Assembly (NCBI GenBank): GCA_022495005.1
Contig: JAGYXB010001097.1
Location: 432,854 to 496,853 of the forward strand
Direction of reading: 5' to 3'
Length of the DNA stretch: 64,000 nt
From: Rhyacophila brunnea
Lineage: Eukaryota; Arthropoda; Insecta; Trichoptera; Rhyacophilidae
Below, in pieces: positions 23,530-34,846 of this stretch (the first letter of the stretch is position 1; the number at the start of each line of letters is the position of its first letter). The notes under the pieces are model-generated. The model ran no database searches. It worked only from the letters and a program-made list of their open reading frames with translations, and was not told the DNA's origin. The position numbers and the translations under genes are program-made.

Positions 23530-23834
23530 TTCGCGAGGTTCTATCTTTCATCGCGTTTTTAGCGGAAGGCATATCTTTTATTCTTTGAATAATTTGTTCC
23601 TAGTTTTCAAATTTTTCAAAGAGATCGTGGTACGATTTTAATCATGCTTCTATAATTATATTCTCCAGCAGTGAACGGTTTTCCATTTTTAACGATTATG
23701 TTTGAGGCGAAATAACAAGTTGCTATTATATTTGAATGATTGCCGATAAATTTCGTTAAGTTTGTTGATTGAATATTTTTATATTTTAATCGTTCGATCA
23801 ATAAATTTTTTAAGCCTAAGGACCGACCTTGCAA
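23530..23834 (-). pseudogene. hAT transposase N-terminal fragment
   Basis: The minus frame reads LKYKNIQSTNLTKF, then ATCYFASNIIVKNGKPFTAG, then E. This is the usual 'ASY-x-x-A-x-x-I-A-K-x-x-K-P-F-x-x-G-E' segment that follows the BED finger in ZBED/SCAND3-type hAT transposases. After a frameshift near 23620 it continues FEKFEN, EQIIQRIKDMPSAKNAMKDR. No catalytic part survives. Confidence 0.68.
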
Positions 23835-24153
23835 TTATATCTTTACATTAAACGTAATGCTTATTGTTGAAGACTACTTGCCTTCTATTTTTTGTACAAT
23901 ACGATTTGTCACTTATGCATGCATTTCATCGTTTCCGTTCACGCATCGATCGATTAGCAAATATTATGGGTAAAAATAAAATTAAAATTCGAAGAACATC
24001 CGCATGGCCTTATCGTCATTACTTTTTTTCATATTAAATAACTGTTATAAATTTTTTTGTAAATAAATCATTTTTTATAAATTATTATAGGTAGTTTTTT
24101 CTCTTCAAAATAAAACATTCGCGTGCCATAGGTTCGCCATCCATGTACTAGGC

Positions 24154-25449
24154 ACTAGTGTAATATTATAAAACAATATGATTTTTTTCGAGATTGTGAA
24201 TTGTATTTCACTCGTACATATGACATTTTTTGAGGAACGACGTCAACTGACAGTGTGAGGCAAATAGATGACACAATTACGTGTTTGCGGGATATGTGGC
24301 TTGTCACACATTTTGTCAGGGCCAAAATGACAATGCGTATAAATGCTAATGAAACCAAGTGAATTTGTTAATTTGTCACAGTCAGCAATTTCCCATAAAA
24401 GCCATCTTCAAAATTTAGTTGACTTGATTTGGAATGTGATTACTGATTAAGTAGTGAAAACACATTAATATCTATATAAGTTATGCAGAACCTTTATTAT
24501 ATCAGTAGGGTCAATTTATTCATTATGTAATGCAGTGATTACCAGTCGAAGTTCTGCGAAACGTGCCAGGGCTCAGAAGTGGAGGGAAACCAATAAATTT
24601 TTGACAATAGAGAAAAAAAATGGTTTAACGTCACCTATTATTAAATAACTCTAACTTTAAAAATTGAAAGTTAGATTAGTGGATTCGCGTGGTTTTGCTT
24701 GAAAGGGGAATTTTCGTCGCAACAAGGAATGAAAGAATAAGAAATGAGAGGTGTTGAGTTGTGAATTTCAGTTGAATTATAACTTTTGAGGGTAGATTGT
24801 TTTATGCAAAATTTTTCGCCTGCAAACGCATACCTGCGAACATTGCTATATACTAAAATATAGTTTGTTTGGACAGTCCGTATCGTACAAAAAGGCGCGT
24901 TTTGATCAACATTCCACAGGAACACGCGTTGAAATAACCGTGTATGTTTTAAGATGACTTATTTTCTTCAATGTCAATTCTCGGTAAAATGACATTGTAT
25001 TAATTGAAATAAAACACAAAACAATACCTACCGACTTATTGTTCTTTAGCGAAGAATTTGATAACGTTAGTAGATATGTATATTTTTATTTTAATTAATA
25101 ATAAACCACGATAAAAGACGTCTAGGGCGATCAATACATAATAAATACACAATATTATCAACGGTTACATGTAAATTGTACGTATTACATCTATAGATTA
25201 AGACAAGGCCTGAGCAAAAACGATGCATAAGTGCGAGTGAGAAAGTATTCGGCACCCATATAATCTCTGCGACACGCGCTAGAGTAAGATAAAACGTTTA
25301 CAGATGTGGAAGATGGTTTGCTAAGGTGTCGCCGCCAAATCTTAGTTTGTTGCTTAACTAAGCGTCGATAACCGTGTTGCTAAAATTGCTATTTTTTGTG
25401 TTAAACATAAAGTCAGTGGTAAATATTTTTAGTTAATTAAGTAGAAAAT
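24154..25449. other. intronic DNA before the THAP exon
   Basis: No repeats except a short family C scrap near 25165 ('catgtaaattgtacg'). The last 150 bases could hold the leader of the THAP exon. Confidence 0.4.
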
Positions 25450-25520
25450 ATGGTTCTGTGTGTTGTATTAAAATGTGGTAGCCGTACTGATAAGCAAGAA
25501 GATGGTATTACGTTTCATAG
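25450..25520 (+). CDS. THAP zinc-finger protein, first coding exon (fragment)
   Basis: The exon encodes MVLCVVLKCGSRTDKQEDG followed by ITFHR. This matches the start of the THAP DNA-binding domain: initiator Met, Cys4, Cys9 (C-x4-C), then a G-I-x-F-H-R stretch that normally runs into Phe-Pro. The exon stops inside the Arg codon (AG, phase 2) at a perfect donor GTAAGT at 25521-25526, a usual intron position in THAP genes. The AT-rich, unrepetitive leader just upstream could be its 5' UTR. The second Cys and the His of the C2CH finger should lie in a later exon, which I could not place. It may be a nested host gene or part of a THAP-bearing transposon. Confidence 0.62.
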
Positions 25521-25869
25521 GTAAGTTGATACATGTTCGTGATAATTTATTTGTATATTATTATGTATTTTAATATCAAGTGACCTAGTGTTTCTTTAAA
25601 ATAACTTAAATTATGGATATCTTTACCTAATGGTTGCATTTTGACCTCTCATATACTATATAACGTAAAAAATAGAAAATTATATTTTAATTCTGAGCGG
25701 CTAGTGCGAGCACTTTGGGCGAGCACTAGCGAAATGGTCTATGCTATGGTCTCAAACATTTGTATACGAATTCGTTCGCTCGCCCACAAACCAAACGCAC
25801 GGCACACAGCTTCATTTAGCAATGCAATGGGTGGCGTCTAGATGTATCTATAGTCTAAGACGTATACCG

Positions 25870-26165
25870 TACCGGAAAGAGATGAAAAAAGTGTTGTTCA
25901 TGGAGCATTGCAGACAATAATGTTCAAATTTTATTTGATCCTAACCTAACATAATAAATAATCCAGTATATCGGCTATTTTCAAAATGAGATTGCCGCTA
26001 GCTTCCTGTAAACCAACAAGAACCGTGTTTTATTTAGACACGAATTTTATGTCAGTACTATACGACCCAAAGAGGTTGGACGGTCTTTAATATACGAACA
26101 TATATTTCCGATGAATATTTCACGGTTGATACGGCGAACTGCATGCGTACAAATCATGTTTTTAC
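25870..26165 (-). mobile_element. family C, partial copy
   Basis: 'ccggaaagagatgaaaaaag', 'cctaacctaac', 'ccagtatatcggctattttc', 'aaagaggttggacggtcttt' and 'gatacggcgaactgcatgcg' follow family C on the minus strand. Both tips are lost. It lies 350 bp past the THAP exon. Confidence 0.75.
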
Positions 26166-26815
26166 GGTGTGGAAGCATTGGCACTGAAGACAATAGAAAG
26201 AGAATGGCAGGATAGTTTGTGAGATGTCATGCTGTAGGAACATGCTCAGATTTCCATGGACGGCCAAGCGAACGAACGACTATATCCTAAAAGAACAACA
26301 CATCCAGAATAGACTATCGACGTCGCCCGCAGGATTTAAAGAACACCATGAGCTTCTCTCCTAAAAGTTGCGAAGTTCATAAAGAAAGTCGAGGGTAAAG
26401 GAGCTGTTCTTATCGTGAATGTGACTGCGACTTTACGAAGATGTTCATGGAGATGTTATTTATGGCATTGTATAAAAATAAATTTATTAAAAATTAGCTT
26501 TGTCCTCTTATTCTATTTAAAGCGTGTTTGGTTCTTGCCGTAGCTACGTAAAAATAATGTATCGAGTTTATTTCCGTTCACGTCCATGTAACGGAACGCT
26601 AATTATAGACTATTTTTATACTTGGGGTTCTTATATTCGTCACCCAATGTGGATAAACATAGAAATCTAAAAAAAACGAATTTCCGGTCTCACCGACTGT
26701 ATTAATCAATCGGTTACATTCGTTAAAAATGTAATCGAACGACGCAGAATTTTAAGTAGGTAAGGAAAACTTCATAATTTTTGCAATATTTAAATTTAAA
26801 TTCAATTTTAAATTT
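26166..26815. other. sequence after family C, partly coding-like
   Basis: 26170-26460 shows short open stretches (KTIEREWQDSL, LLKVAKFIKKVEGKGAVL) broken by stops. It could be a LINE or host relic but matches nothing I know. Confidence 0.3.
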
Positions 26816-27513
26816 TGTTTATAACTCGTATTCTTGTTTGTCCGTTGGTTGTTTGTCCAGTACAAATCTTGCAATCGATTTTTAACTAACTTCCCGACTA
26901 GCTAAACATTTGAAACTTTTAGAATATAATATATTTAGAATATAATATAACACGATGCCAATGCATTCTTTTAATACTTTTAGCCATCTTTAAGCGGAAT
27001 TGAATTCATTTTCAGTTAATTCTGTTTTGTATGGAAAGTTATTTCAGAAAAATCCGTAAAAGTAAAAGACTATTATTGGTTGCTAAGGGGGTGGTCCTAG
27101 CAACTAAATTAATAATATATACGTGCGTTACTATGGAAATCAAAATGACATTTCAGTATTATTTCTATCAAGTACAATTTTTTTGATCGTTTAAGCTAGC
27201 AAGTCAATTTTTATACGATTCAACAGAAAATTTAAAAACGTTGTATATAAAAAGTTTTTTATATCTTGTAATTATTTGATATTTTGTTGCGGGGCCAATC
27301 AAAAAAAATATTTTACTACCTAAGAATACTAAGCCTAGTAATGAGTAATGACAATGTAGGTACAAAAGGTAAAGGTTTATTATTTATTTCACACGATTGC
27401 TTAGTTTGCCGAGGTGAGAGAAGTAAAGTGGCACTTGTTATTTAGGTATTACAGAAGTAGTGACATTTATTTACGAGATAAAAAATTAAAAGAATAATAT
27501 ACTATATATTTAA
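26816..27513. repeat. 0.7-kb direct repeat, copy 1
   Basis: From 'cgtattcttgtttgtccg' to 'aattaaaagaataatatact' this matches 29363-30031 almost base for base, with a few small insertions such as 'tatttagaatataatata'. The spacing is about 1.85 kb and the orientation is the same. No ORF and no TG...CA ends. It is either a dispersed element or a local duplication. Confidence 0.85.
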
Positions 27514-27556
27514 TATAATATACTATATATTTGTTTGTTTTTTTTATTTACTTCAT

Positions 27557-27655
27557 ATCAAGTACAAGTTTGAGCATATTGAGCATAATAATTCAACAGA
27601 AAATTGAAAAACGTTGTACATAAAAAGTTCTTTTTATCGTGTAATTATTTTTATA
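27557..27655. repeat. fragment related to the 0.7-kb repeat
   Basis: 'tatcaagtacaagtttgagc' and then 'ttcaacagaaaattgaaaaa', 'cgttgtacataaaaagttct' resemble the middle of the 0.7-kb repeat (27166-27280). This third, more diverged piece favours a dispersed element over a single local duplication. Confidence 0.6.
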
Positions 27656-28854
27656 TACTTATCGTCACTGTACAGGCCAATTGCCGTAATCCTCACTTTT
27701 CACAAAAGTGAGATTTTGATGGTAATGGATTTATTGCATACCTACTTCTACACAAACTGGCTAAGTATCATAAATCCCAAAAAATATTTCATATCAAAAT
27801 AATTCAAAACTATTTTTTAAGCCATTTGTAACTTGACAAAAAAATATTCTAGCCAAACGCTGTAACCCTTTCTAAACGTAAGCCAACGGGTACGTACAGA
27901 ATAAGTCACTCAATTTATAATAAAATAATAAATAAATATTATATAAAATAATAAGTAAATCCAACGCCCACAGTTTTTTCACTTCCTGAACAATTTGATA
28001 TTTGAGGGTTACGACATATTTGATCTGTACAGTAACGACATCTACAAAGACCTGTATTTATTTTTATTACCAGTAATGATGCAAATGCTGTTTCGCATAG
28101 GTATATTATTGTCGTAAAAGGAATTATGATTAATAATACTGCTTACGCGATTGACGGATATTCTTGCTGTCGTCTTATCCTAAATAATTCTGCAAGACTT
28201 CCTTCATTAAATTCGACTTCAAGGGAATTGTCCTATCTAATAATAATAAGATCAATCAATTCTTCTTGAACTGGCAACGTAACATGGTTATATTTTTAGG
28301 ATTTAGCAAATGGTGTTTTTATCCAATACAATTGCACTTTTGGTCTTCATTTATGTTTGGTAGATATCCCCCCCCCCCACAGTTTGAGAATTGAGAAGTA
28401 CTGCCATAGACTAGGTACTCACTACGTATTACATTGATCGATTCATATGTTATGAGTGTTATGACGTATGTCCGACTTAGTAATCGGAAACTTGTAAAAT
28501 CCTAAAATTAAAACGGAGCATAGTTTTGGAATGAATATCAGTCAAACACGGATTCCGTACTATTTCCTAAGCGTATAATGCCTCCCGCAATGATAAAAGG
28601 ACGGTCATCCTTTATGATCACCTGGATTTCTAAAGGAAGATTTCCCAAAATATATTTCACGCCATGCGGATTGTGGCTCTCCAAAAACGACCTGCGCTTC
28701 AACAGATGAGATCAAGGTAACTAGTAAAGTATAACATCGTAGGTATATAGCGCGGCATCTATTCGTCTACCGTCCATGTAATAGGCCTGGAAATGAATTT
28801 AAACCGCTTTTCAGAAACATTGAGCGGCATCATAATGTAATGAGTAGGCTTAGG
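27656..28854. other. intronic DNA, nothing recognised
   Basis: AT-rich with one C-run near 28370. No repeat partner noticed. Confidence 0.45.
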
Positions 28855-29306
28855 ATTTTTAGGTGCTAAAAAATGAATAATAGGTACCTAAAATATGTAG
28901 ATATAATTGGAAAATATGTTATTATAATTTCATAATTATGTGCTAAAAATTTAAGTAAGTATTAAATAAATCATAATATATATTTCAACAGTTTAATTTA
29001 TTATTTATTCACAAGCAGAAAACGCTTTAATAAATAACAAAATAATGCTTCAAATTTTCGAAAGTGAATCTTTGACGATTTAATTTTTTACTTATTTTTA
29101 TTCCAATTGGTCTAGGAACACTGTCTTATTTTAGCAGCAGTATTGTTTAAAATATTAATTTGCTCCACTAGTGACTTTGTTGATGATTCTAACATTTGAA
29201 TTGTGATAATTAATTTTGTGTTTATGTGAAAATGTGTGCTTAAACCTAAAATATGTAAAAATATGTAATAATCCAAAAATAGTTAAAAATAGGTGCTAAC
29301 AAATGG
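28855..29306. repeat. AGGTGCTAA-bounded AT-rich block
   Basis: TTTTTAGGTGCTAAAAAATG (28858) and AAAATAGGTGCTAACAAATG (29286) are similar in direct orientation. Variants of 'taaaatatgta' lie just inside both. The block is very AT-rich and has no ORF. It could be an old element, but the class is unknown. Confidence 0.35.
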
Positions 29307-29362
29307 GCCTTAAATGTTTCAAAATTGTCTGAAACATATAGATATTTTACAACGTTTTTATT

Positions 29363-30031
29363 AGGTCGTATTCTTATTTGTCCGGTGGTTGTTTATCCAG
29401 TACAAATCTTGCAATCGATTTTTAACTAACTTCCCGACTAGCTAGACATTTGAAACTTTTAGAATATATCAGAACACGATGACAATGCATTTTTTCAATA
29501 CTTTTAGCAATCTTTAAGTAGAATTGAATTCATTTTCGGTTAATTCTGTTTTGTATGAAAAGTTATTTCGGAAGAAATCCGTAATTCAATCCACTATTAT
29601 TAGTTGCTAGGGGTCTGGGATCCTAGCAACTAAATTATTTATATATACGTGCGTTACTAATCAAAATCAAAATGACATTTCAGTATTATTTCTATCAAGT
29701 ACAATTTTTTTGATCGTTTAAGCTAGCAAGTCAATTTTTATACGATTCAACAGAAAATTTAAAAACGTTGTATATAAAAAGTTTTTTATATCTTGTAATT
29801 ATTTGATATTTTGTTGCGGGGCCAATCAAAAAAAATATTTTACTACCTAAGAATACGAAGCCTAGTAATGAATGAGTAATGACAATGTAGGTACAAAAGG
29901 TAAAGGTTTATTATTTATTTCACACGATTGCTTAGTTTGCCGAGGTGAGAGAAGTATAGTGGCACTTGTTATTTATTACAGAAGTAGTGACATTTATTTA
30001 CGAGATAAAAAATTAAAAGAATAATATACTA
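29363..30031. repeat. 0.7-kb direct repeat, copy 2
   Basis: Matches 26816-27513, including 'gcaatcgatttttaactaac', 'ttcccgactagct' and 'gatattttgttgcggggcca'. Similarity stops at 'aataatatacta' on the right in both copies and at 'cgtattctt' on the left, so the borders are sharp. Confidence 0.85.
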
Positions 30032-30139
30032 AAACACTACTCATGAACAAAAAAAACTCGGCCTGACACACCGGACTTTTCGCTTGATTCGTAATGATGT
30101 GTTAATCGTAATCAATGACATTTATTAACAAGTTTGTTT

Positions 30140-30265
30140 GGTTCTTGTCGGTTAACTTAGAGGAAGCCAGCGGCAAACAAAATTTGAAAATAGCGACATA
30201 CTGGATTGTTTGTCAGTTCTTGAATTCATGAATTTTGCCAAAATCGACCATGAAAATTTGCGCTG
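30140..30265 (+). mobile_element. family C, internal fragment
   Basis: 'gaggaagccagcggcaaaca', 'aatagcgacatactggattg' and 'cttgaattcatgaattttgc' match the family C middle on the plus strand. About 125 bp retained. Confidence 0.65.
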
Positions 30266-30819
30266 TTCCCGCCTGGCTTCCTGTAAAACGACTTGTACCG
30301 TTTGTTTTTATTTTTTCATTTCTCGAACTATCGCGTGTACCCTAATTCCCTAATACACGGGTGTGCCACGATTAAACGTAGTGTCACTACCATATCAGAG
30401 CAGAATTCGTGACATAAATAGACAATACCTAAACAATTTTCACGGCACATACCTTAATATTTTTGATACCTGTTAAATAGCCCGTCGCATTGAAATATAG
30501 ACGTAACGGACTCGATCTAACGAGTGTGCAATACTTAAGGCGGATCGCATACAAGGCTGTGCTGTGTCAGTTGTTCGTTTGCTACTATATTACAAATAAT
30601 TATCGTAAAAACAGTACGCCACGGCAACTAGAATAGGCGCGAAAACTTCACATCACACCGCTTGGAGGCAACAACGACTCATAGCAGCGGTTATTAGATT
30701 TTGTATTGTGTTAATCTATCTACAGAAGCCATTATGCAGGCGTTCCATTGCAACGTAAGTCAGACGACTTAAACCTTTACAGCAAAAATACGTGGCAGCT
30801 AAATTGTTAATTTAGCTTA

Positions 30820-31328
30820 TTAACTGTATCTGATTGACTGGTACAATTTTCAACTATTAGGTTATATTATATAAATTGTGTTGATCTCTTGGCAAGCAAC
30901 TCCCTCGATCTTTTGCCATGCAAAACATCATAGCAACCACAGAACAGATATTAAATAGAATACCGATAGGCTATATTCAATACGCCGCATGTTGATGCAG
31001 GCTTTTGAATGTGTGAGTGTCCTACGAAAATGAAGCACGCATTATGCACGTGCAATAGTGTGTGTAATACACCAATATTAAATGAGCGTAAATGCATAAA
31101 CCGAGAGCAGTTTTAAGTATTCGACGTAAAACGTATTCTTGACACGTGTGTAAGTTTAACCCGGATTCTTCCTTACTCGAGTCGGTTACCTGCTATCACC
31201 TTACCCGTTATGTATTTCAGTTCCCATTATTTCTAATGATCGAAGGAGTTGCTTGCCAAGGGATCAACACAATTAATATAATATAACCTAATAGTTAAAA
31301 ATTGCACCAGTCAATCAGATACAGTTAA
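30820..31328. mobile_element. TTAA-flanked foldback element with 87-bp arms
   Basis: TTAA (30820-30823) is followed by an 87-bp arm, 30824-30910, starting CTGTATCTGATTGACTGGT. Its reverse complement is 31238-31324 with about six mismatches, followed by TTAA (31325-31328). The arms include 'caactattaggttatattat' and 'ttggcaagcaact'. Between them is a family G element and a 40-nt unmatched piece. TTAA targets suggest piggyBac-type mobilisation. Confidence 0.85.
30950..31233 (+). mobile_element. repeat family G, copy 1 (nested)
   Basis: 'cagaacagatattaaataga', 'ataggctatattcaatacgc', 'gagtgtcctacgaaaatgaa', 'gtgtgtaatacaccaatatt' and 'cagttcccattatttct' also occur at 38216-38511 and, reversed, at 49490-49793. 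It lies inside the TTAA foldback element. No ORF. Confidence 0.82.
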
Positions 31329-31832
31329 TTTTGTAGAGTTAAAAATCGCAAGAAATTATTGTGGTTAAAGGGTCATCGCTCGTCCCTGGCAGGCCGCGAT
31401 TTACCTGGGCCCACACCGGCCGACCTCAGGTTTTCAGGTAAAGCCTAGCATTAAATGTGGCCGGTGAGAAAACGAGTTTGAAAAATGGTGAACACGTTTG
31501 GGTCTCGCTGCCTCCGACAAAACAACGCACCGCGCAGCATTGCGGCGAACAGGTAAACGGAGAACACAAACGGATCTCAGGAGATTAAGCAACTCGGGCT
31601 GAATGCGACGCCGACAGCTCCAGGCACCCGACGACGGGCCCATACAAATTCCAACAAACTCACCTAGACTATCTACCCTAGGCGAAACACACGTTTCGAT
31701 TTAAAATCTCATGTAAGTACCTAGTTCTAACATCAAAAACGATGTAAGTAAAAATACAATAATTGAAAAACGGCAGCGCTGGAACATGCAGGATGGCTGG
31801 GGTGGATTTACCAGTACACCGGTACTCTTGAG
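31329..31832. other. GC-richer intronic patch
   Basis: 31380-31660 is GC-richer than its surroundings and has a 69-codon minus frame (31434-31643), Arg- and Leu-rich and unrecognised. No splice or repeat evidence supports an exon. Confidence 0.3.
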
Positions 31833-32268
31833 CATAGTTTCTTAATCGGTGGTCCGCGAAGATTTTTGGGTGGGCCGCAAAAATTTTCTGCAGTTCAAAA
31901 ATAGTTAGTAACTTAGACTATAGATACACCATAGGTTAGTAAGCATTTTAAAAACTTATATTAAATTTCAATTAATTAACATCTTTCAGAACTCGTGCAC
32001 CTACAAGGGTTCACAATGAATTAACAAGTCATTTCCGGAATGAATGACACTATTGTATATAGTCATAAATCGTTTCATAGAAGGACGTGGTTTACCTAGA
32101 AATCCAACATTTGAAGTGGGGTTGTATGTTGTATTATATTTCGACAATTGTTTCAAAAATAGTGTAAATATATATACATATTTATTATTTTATTCCAATG
32201 TTGATGGTTCGCAAAACATTTTTTGATTTTTTTGTCGTCCGCGGATGTAAAAAAGTTAAGAAACATTG
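31833..32268. mobile_element. hAT-like non-autonomous element
   Basis: CATAGTTTCTTAATCGGTGG, TCCGCG at the left mirrors CGTCCGCGGATGTAAAAAAG, TTAAGAAACATTG at the right. 'CAxxGTTTCTTAA' with a nearby GGTCCGCG is a known style of hAT end. The 8-bp flanks (CTCTTGAG and GCGTAGAC) do not match, so the borders are provisional. No transposase was recognised. Confidence 0.58.
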
Positions 32269-33552
32269 GCGTAGACTACTCATTCATTTAGATTTAGACT
32301 TTAGAGGAAGATGAACAATGAGTAAACAAAGTACATAATATTATTGTGGACCCGTAGACAACATATTATTGAGTGCACATAGGAGCAAAGCTCCATTTAT
32401 AACAAGGGGTCCCCAAATTAAAAATCTTCAAAAAATATTGAGCAAAATTATCAGCCAAATTATTTGCAACCAAACATGAAAATATCTTTCTTGCAATATT
32501 ATGAATGTCAACATATTGTATTAAATGCTGTATAATTATCACGAAAAGTCGATTATCGAGAAAGATGCAATGTCTTCGATAGAATTTAAAGATTATCTCA
32601 AATAGTATATACAAGGTAATTCATTAGTCGTACATCGCGTTAGTCAAAATTCACATCTACAAAAAATATTCAACCATTTAGAAAATACATGAACTAAATA
32701 ATACTAAACAAAAGTAACGTAGCATGTTTTAAAAATTTAAGTAAACCTAGTTTTCACAACTAGTCACATGGAAAAGGGAGGAAATACACAAAGCGAAACA
32801 ATATTTTCACCTAGCAAAATAACCCTGCTCGTCGCTAATGTCCTATGGTCGACTATGGTCACGTCATTGCGAAAGAGGTTATAATAATAATATGTCATAT
32901 CTACGAAATAAAGTATATTACTGTAGAAATTGTCGTTTTAATAGCTCCACGTCAATAAAAAGGAATATAACAGAATGTGGATTTATAATATATTTTTGAA
33001 GACATACAAAATACCACGTATTCTCTATCTATATGTATAATAAATAATAATCCACTTTCATCAAATTGATTATTTCTTTTTGAATGAGTTTGCTCATGGT
33101 TTTATATAGGTACCTACCTACTGAATATAATATTATGTACAATACTAATTAAGTATACTCATGTTAAAACATTCTTTTAATTAATTTAACAGCAAAGAGC
33201 AAAATATATTTTCCGTCGATACAACTATTCATTTTTGAGTATTACAATAATCTATTGACAAGTGAGAACTATTTCTTTCCGTAGTTAAAATCTACCATTC
33301 GACAGTAGTCGATCATTTGTGAAACCATCGATTTCCGATGTGAATTTCATTTTTTTTTAATGCTATCGGCACTTTGTGAAAACAGTCTAATTGTGCGAAT
33401 ATAATATTCCGCTATTCAAAAGACAAACGTGCAATAGATTATAAATAAATATATATTGAAAGCTTCGTAACCTTTTAAAGAATTAAACGTAAATTTATTA
33501 TGGAAATTGAGTCAATTAAAACAGTCTATAAACAAAGCCCTCTATAAAGGAC
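32269..33552. other. intronic DNA, nothing recognised
   Basis: AT-rich. The minus frame at 32366-32614 has no known motif. Confidence 0.45.
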
Positions 33553-33556
33553 ATTT

Positions 33557-33787
33557 GTGTCGCTACATTTCAAAATCAGCCAAGTCTACGTGTAGGTATT
33601 TTTTTACTTTTTTGTGAATTGCTGAAGAACTACTACTTTATCAAAATGTGTAATTTATTAATTTTAAATATTGTATACTCGAAATAATATAAACTTTCAC
33701 CCTTGTGACTGTATTTGAGAAAACAAAAAGCTGTTTTTTTCCTATTCATCTATTATGGACTTGGCTGATTTTGAAATCAAGAGACAC
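33557..33787. mobile_element. family H MITE, copy 2
   Basis: It begins GTGTCGCTACATTTCAAAATC and ends GATTTTGAAATCAAGAGACAC. ATTT flanks both ends (33553-33556 and 33788-33791), a possible 4-bp duplication. It lies in the opposite orientation to the copy at 15222-15440. Confidence 0.75.
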
Positions 33788-33791
33788 ATTT

Positions 33792-34838
33792 ATCTATGAC
33801 GCTTAGTAAGTTGTCGAAAGAGCTTAGAGGAGAAATAAATCAATTATATCAATACTTCTTGTATTATATTGCATGTTGTTTAACATGGAATATCGATGTC
33901 GAACAGTGATGGAAGCATACAAAATGAGCGAGTAGGTACCTGATCATAGATATTCTTTTCAAGATATTACTTTGATTGTGAGTACATCAATAAATAGCGG
34001 ATCATAATTCATTGGACAATTTAAGTTCCCGGTCTCGGAATCCCTCCGCACAACATCTCATTCTACAGAGATCGGACCTCGGAACAGTATCACAAATATT
34101 GTAACATAACTACTGTAACATACTATTATACCGACCGTTTACGCTGCAAATAAAACTCGCTCCAACATCCATCGGAGCAACCACCAAATCTCTCCTTCTG
34201 AACACCTCATCATCCATCACACCATGGCTCCAACAGTGATGACTCCCATAATTAAAATAATGTATTATTTCTTAATTTCTTTCTTAATCCTTTTAATTTT
34301 TTTTGATCGTTCGAAATAATGAAAGTCCCGATCTGTGATTTTGGATTTCTGGCAACCCTGGTTACAGATAACATAAGACAAATATAATATAATAAGGTAA
34401 TAATTGTCAACTGTACTATTTTAAGCGTTCATTACTTACTTATTTACTTTACTGTTCCCTGATGACTAGCTAAAGGGTCCGCCAAACAAAATAGACTTTA
34501 CACAGAGTCATATTAGAGTGTATCTATTCCACACCATTTATCATACTTGACATACCTAAGTAACGTAAAGAGTGCTCTTTGAATCGACACATTCTACGAC
34601 AAATTTTAAGACAAAACGCGCCGACCGAGAAGTAATTTTCAGCTTGCGAGTCTCCGAAGACTCCACTCCGCCTAGGGCAAGCGTCCCCGGTTTGACCGGA
34701 AAGTTATTTTCTTTTTTGCTCACCACGGCGTCGTGACATCGACGCCGTCCGCGGTCTTAGAAATAACGCCACAACAAAAATAGACGACATGAGGTTCAAT
34801 CTCTACCGGAGCCCGAGTTTATAACGTTATAATATTGC
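33792..34838. other. intronic DNA, nothing firm
   Basis: 34610-34780 is GC-richer ('cgtcgtgacatcgacgccgt' is partly self-complementary). No gene or repeat partner. Confidence 0.4.
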
Positions 34839-34846
34839 GTCTAGAA

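Larger units (their letters stand above)
22959..24145 (-). mobile_element. hAT element (family K), copy 2, with transposase relic and 8-bp TSD
   Basis: The left end CAGGATTGCCGAACCTTT is the inverted counterpart of AGGTTCGCCATCCATG at the right. Flanks TACTGGGC (22951-22958) and TACTAGGC (24146-24153) match at 7 of 8 positions, as expected for hAT. A transposase fragment lies on the minus strand, and a family C element is inserted near the left end. It shares its right third with the copy at 19045-19607. Confidence 0.82.

Noticed and set aside
23616..23834. independent 72-codon host gene
   Set aside because: The KPFTAGE segment and position inside a hAT with matched ends show it is transposase debris.
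26244..26370. candidate second THAP exon after 'gctcag', reading Phe-Pro in the right phase
   Set aside because: It starts FPW but then lacks the conserved W, C-x2-H and AVPTIF features and reaches a stop after about 40 residues; the acceptor has no pyrimidine tract.
26816..30031. LTR retrotransposon with 0.7-kb LTRs
   Set aside because: No TG...CA ends, no 4-6 bp target duplication, no gag or pol frame between the repeats.
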